Source: Gluconobacter morbifer G707
GTDB lineage: Bacteria > Pseudomonadota > Alphaproteobacteria > Acetobacterales > Acetobacteraceae
Direction of reading: 5' to 3'
Assembly: GCF_000234355.1 (NCBI RefSeq)
Contig: NZ_AGQV01000015.1
Span: forward strand, 1 to 46,554
Length of the DNA: 46,554 nt
This document shows, in pieces, positions 44,472 through 46,554 of the stretch. The notes beneath the pieces are model-generated. The model saw only the letters and a program-made list of their open reading frames with translations. It ran no database searches and had not been told where the DNA came from. A program made the translations under genes and the position numbers. Position 1 is the first letter of the stretch; the number at the start of each line of letters is the position of its first letter.

Positions 44472-44795
44472 ATGGACCCTGTGACCCTGCTGGTGGCGAT
44501 GCTGCCGGCCAAGGATCCCGGCTGGGCGCTGCTGGTGCTGCTGGCCCTGTCCGGGCTGTGCAACTGCATCGCCCCTTTCATCCTGCCGCCGAAGCCGGGC
44601 GCGCCTCGCTATGCCCTGAAGAAGGCGTTCTATGTCGCCATCACCTGGGGGGCGGCCAATCTCGGCAAGGCGGCCAACCGGATCCAGTGCGGCCGGACAG
44701 GCGTGATGGTGCCGTATCAGGACAGGGAAAAGGCCAGGGCTCTCCTGACCGGTCACGGCATCGCTGTTCTGACGAAGAAGAAGCCGGACACGTGA
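44472..44795 (+). CDS. prophage-like membrane protein
   Basis: 107 residues. A hydrophobic N-terminal half (WALLVLLALSGLCNCIAPFIL and a second weaker segment YVAITWGAANLG) is followed by a basic C-terminal half (REKARALLTGHGIAVLTKKKPDT). Size and topology would fit a holin or other lysis-region membrane protein, but no family is recognised. The ATG lies 20 bases downstream of a T6 terminator; the ribosome binding site is weak (GGAA). It belongs to the plus-strand run to the window end. Confidence 0.6.
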   Translation: MDPVTLLVAMLPAKDPGWALLVLLALSGLCNCIAPFILPPKPGAPRYALKKAFYVAITWGAANLGKAANRIQCGRTGVMVPYQDREKARALLTGHGIAVLTKKKPDT

Positions 44796-44881
44796 CTGAG
44801 CCCTCTGCGGGCCGGTCCCGGCTCTCTCAGTCCCATCGCCGGAGGAGGCAGCAGTCCCGCTGTCAGACCGGCATCTCTCAC

Positions 44882-44905
44882 GGCGTCCTTCGGGGCGCCT
44901 TTTTT
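44882..44905 (+). terminator. rho-independent terminator with TTCG tetraloop
   Basis: GGCGTCC (44882-44888) and GGGCGCC (44893-44899) close a TTCG tetraloop, with one G-U pair and a T6 tail. Its tail runs into the GGAGG of the next gene (44909-44913). Confidence 0.88.
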
Positions 44906-44918
44906 ATTGGAGGCCCCT

Positions 44919-45215
44919 GTGGCTGATCTGAATTCCCTGACCTCTCTCCAGACCCTCGTCTCCACGGTTGCCGGCAAGCATGAAAGTTCTGTTGTGAAGA
45001 ACGATCTCGCCCTGGTCGGGACGGCCGTGTCCCTGCTGGCCCAGACGCTGGTCCCGCGTCTTGATCCGTCCCTGAACCTGTCGGGCATCGATGCCGGTCT
45101 GGCCAGGGCCTTCGATGGCATCACCGATACGGTGACAGCCGCTGAGACGAAGGTGAGCACCGAGACGGAGGCTTCTGGTGCTTCCTCCGCAACGGAGGCC
45201 TCGGCCCATGCGTAA
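44919..45215 (+). CDS. prophage-like hypothetical protein
   Basis: 98 residues starting at a GTG with GGAGG 5 bases upstream. It is mostly helical with Leu/Val/Ala repeats (LTSLQTLVSTVAGKH, VGTAVSLLAQTLVP), then a Thr/Glu/Ser/Ala-rich tail. There is no signal peptide or membrane segment. The gene is translated right after a terminator, so it needs read-through or its own promoter, which I cannot identify. Its end overlaps the next gene by 8 bases. No family recognised. Confidence 0.62.
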   Translation: MADLNSLTSLQTLVSTVAGKHESSVVKNDLALVGTAVSLLAQTLVPRLDPSLNLSGIDAGLARAFDGITDTVTAAETKVSTETEASGASSATEASAHA

Positions 45216-45771
45216 TCCTTCCCGCCGCGGCTTCCTGAAAGCCGCCCTGGCAGGTTCGGCGGTGGCCGGCCTTGCGGCTTGTACGGTTACGACATCCGGC
45301 AATGTGACCACGATCACGCTCAACGTCGCCAAGGTGAAGGCCTATGGCACGGCGGGTGTGAACGCGGTCTCGACCGTGCTGTCCATCACAGCCGTCGCCA
45401 CGGCGATTGGAGCGCCGGCCGTTGCGGTCATCGAAGCCGCATCCGTTGCGCTGGATGCCGCCCTTGCGGCTTTCGCAGCCTCTGCGGGGTCGAGCGTGAC
45501 CGTCAGCTATGACAGCACGTCCTTCAAAACCGAAGTGGACACGATCCTGTCGGACCTCGGGACAGTCGCAACCGATCTCGAGAGCGCAATTTCAGGCGCC
45601 AGCACGAAAGTGGCGTCTGCCGATCTGTCCAAAGCCACCACGGCCCTGGATGCCCTCAAGACGATCATCTCCGTTTTCGAGGGGCTGATTGGCAGCGTCG
45701 GCGCGCGGGTAGCGGGTCCGCTGTTCATGAGCGAAGCGCAGGCTCTCCGCGTCCTGCACGTCACGCCGTGA
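45208..45771 (+). CDS. Tat-exported lipoprotein in prophage-like module
   Basis: 187 residues. The N-terminus has a twin-arginine motif (SRRGFLK at 5-11) and a lipobox LAAC with Cys25, so it should be exported folded through Tat and lipidated. The mature part is Ala/Thr/Val/Ser-rich with long alternating stretches (AVIEAASVALDAALAAFAASAG) and two helices with Asp/Ser/Thr (TILSDLGTVATDLESAI). GGAGG lies 9 bases before the ATG. It is unusual to find such a signal in a phage-like run. Function unknown. Confidence 0.7.
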   Translation: MRNPSRRGFLKAALAGSAVAGLAACTVTTSGNVTTITLNVAKVKAYGTAGVNAVSTVLSITAVATAIGAPAVAVIEAASVALDAALAAFAASAGSSVTVSYDSTSFKTEVDTILSDLGTVATDLESAISGASTKVASADLSKATTALDALKTIISVFEGLIGSVGARVAGPLFMSEAQALRVLHVTP

Positions 45772-45890
45772 TGGCTCTCCCCACGTCCATGACCCTGACA
45801 GGCTGGGACGGACCGATGGCGTGGGGACTGCCTGTCGCCTTTGTGGTGGTCCTGCTCCTCACAGTTTGTCTGATCGGGAGAATGCACTGA
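45771..45890 (+). CDS. 39-residue membrane peptide
   Basis: Frame linked on both sides by one-base TGATG overlaps (45769-45773 and 45888-45892), so it is almost certainly translated. It has a short polar N-terminus with Trp residues and one hydrophobic segment (LPVAFVVVLLLTVCLIG), ending RMH. A single-span lysis or structural membrane peptide is possible. Confidence 0.6.
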   Translation: MALPTSMTLTGWDGPMAWGLPVAFVVVLLLTVCLIGRMH

Positions 45891-46423
45891 TGGCGGCCAT
45901 AGTACGCCTGTATTACCCGGCTGACCCGTTCGGGCGGCTGATCTGCTGGCGGCTGGAGAGCGCGTTTTCTCACGCGACAATCGAACTGGATGGCACGCTC
46001 TATTCGGCCACCTTCCCGCGTATTGTCGGCGTCGGTCCGACGGACCGGTCTTTCGGCATGCCACCCCGGACCGGGCAGTCCTATGCGATCCGGCTTACGG
46101 ATGAAGAGACGGCCAAAGCGGTCATGTACTGCCAGTCCATGCTCGGGACGTCCTATGACGTGCTGGCGATGTTCGGCTGGGCGTTCCGCATCCAGTCCAT
46201 GCAGCGCCCGGGCCATGCCTACTGTTTCGAGTATGTCTATGACGCGCTTGCGGCGGCCGGCGTCTTTGCATCCAGCAGGCGCCTTGTGACGGGCGATCAG
46301 CTTCTGGCCGATCTGTATGCCGCCGGCCGGGTCGAAAATCTCACAACCTGTATTGGCACGGAACGGCTGGCTTCGCACCAGAAGCCGGCCGTTGTCGTGC
46401 CTGCTCCAAAGGTGAACCCATGA
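45890..46423 (+). CDS. permuted NlpC/P60 (YiiX/DUF830-like) papain-fold protein
   Basis: 177 residues. The likely catalytic His comes first (SAFSHATIEL at about 26-35) and the Cys later (HAYCFEYVYDAL near 109-120), the order seen in circularly permuted NlpC/P60 enzymes. SATFPRIVG and LGTSYDVLAMFGW are family-like. Such proteins are cysteine peptidases, amidases or acyltransferases; in a phage context a cell-wall role is possible, but there is no signal peptide. The start overlaps the 39-residue gene, and the stop overlaps the next gene by ATGA. Confidence 0.72.
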   Translation: MAAIVRLYYPADPFGRLICWRLESAFSHATIELDGTLYSATFPRIVGVGPTDRSFGMPPRTGQSYAIRLTDEETAKAVMYCQSMLGTSYDVLAMFGWAFRIQSMQRPGHAYCFEYVYDALAAAGVFASSRRLVTGDQLLADLYAAGRVENLTTCIGTERLASHQKPAVVVPAPKVNP

Positions 46424-46554
46424 GCGTTCCTTTCATCGGTCGCTGTCTTGGCAAACGGCCGCCCGGACATGACCCGCGCACCTACCGGCTTTCGCCGCTT
46501 CTGGCCGAGAAGCTGCCGGCCATTCCCGCCTCGAAAGACTGGTCGGCCGGCGTG
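46420..46554 (+). CDS. prophage-like protein, cut by the window end
   Basis: Only 45 codons are present. The start overlaps the preceding stop (ATGA). The sequence has RTYRLSPLLAEKLPAIPAS and then DWSAGV, a pattern seen at the front of papain-like (C1A-type) proteins with PAxxDW before the catalytic Cys, which would lie beyond the window. The identity is therefore tentative. Confidence 0.5.
   Translation, partial: MSVPFIGRCLGKRPPGHDPRTYRLSPLLAEKLPAIPASKDWSAGV

Noticed and set aside
41037-46554. Second copy of the tRNA-Thr 3' end as far attachment site
   Set aside because: I found no repeat of the T-arm and acceptor sequence within the rest of the window; it may lie beyond the end.
1-46554. 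CRISPR arrays, rRNA, insertion sequences
   Set aside because: No regularly spaced repeats, rRNA sequence or recognisable transposase were seen.

Overview
This window looks like chromosome of an acetic acid bacterium, most likely Gluconobacter. The clues are a GC-rich alphaproteobacterial gene set, an 808-residue membrane-bound PQQ glucose dehydrogenase, and a 485-residue NAD(P)-dependent polyol dehydrogenase/ketose reductase of the Gluconobacter sorbose/fructose reductase type. The species is inferred from protein character only; no database search was possible.

Layout. 1-9.8 kb: protein quality control and housekeeping (ClpB, an aldo/keto reductase, glutaredoxin 2, a YqgE/AlgH protein, a YdfG-type SDR coupled to a PPK2 polyphosphate kinase, a DEAD-box RNA helicase, a methyltransferase). 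9.8-12.9 kb: dapF-mtaB-ftsY on the plus strand. 12.9-15.3 kb: a two-gene minus-strand unit encoding a catalytically dead protein kinase-like protein and a small membrane protein. 15.4-20.2 kb: serC-hisZ-purA, tRNA-Leu(CAA) and argC, all on the minus strand. 20.4-26.4 kb: mazG, a small Ser/Thr-rich protein, glucose dehydrogenase, and queA-tgt. 26.5-31.1 kb: an exported purine-nucleoside module (two NUP-family proteins around an MgtC protein, plus an exported adenosine deaminase). 31.2-40.9 kb: queG with a coupled ribbon-helix-helix gene, a TerB/DnaJ protein, polyol reductase, a FUSC membrane protein, DegP, Mrp, and a 56-residue lipoprotein.

From tRNA-Thr(TGT) at about 40.96 kb to the window end the sequence changes character. 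A damaged tyrosine integrase sits against the tRNA, followed by remnants of a DnaB-type helicase, a 15-bp perfect inverted repeat, small orphan genes (one DUF2256 protein, a TonB-C-like exported protein, a lipoprotein, an AT-rich 98-residue gene), and then a compact set of overlapping prophage-like genes with terminators directly upstream of some starts. I read this as an eroded integrative element or prophage inserted at tRNA-Thr; its far end lies outside the window.

Three queuosine genes (queA, tgt, queG) lie within about 9 kb. The tgt product has lost the three zinc-binding cysteines while keeping the catalytic aspartates. The adenosine deaminase and both NUP proteins carry signal peptides, which suggests purine nucleosides are processed in the periplasm. 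Many adjacent genes overlap by ATGA/GTGA (dapF-mtaB, serC-hisZ, queA-tgt, ADA-NUP, queG-RHH, mrp-lipoprotein), implying translational coupling.
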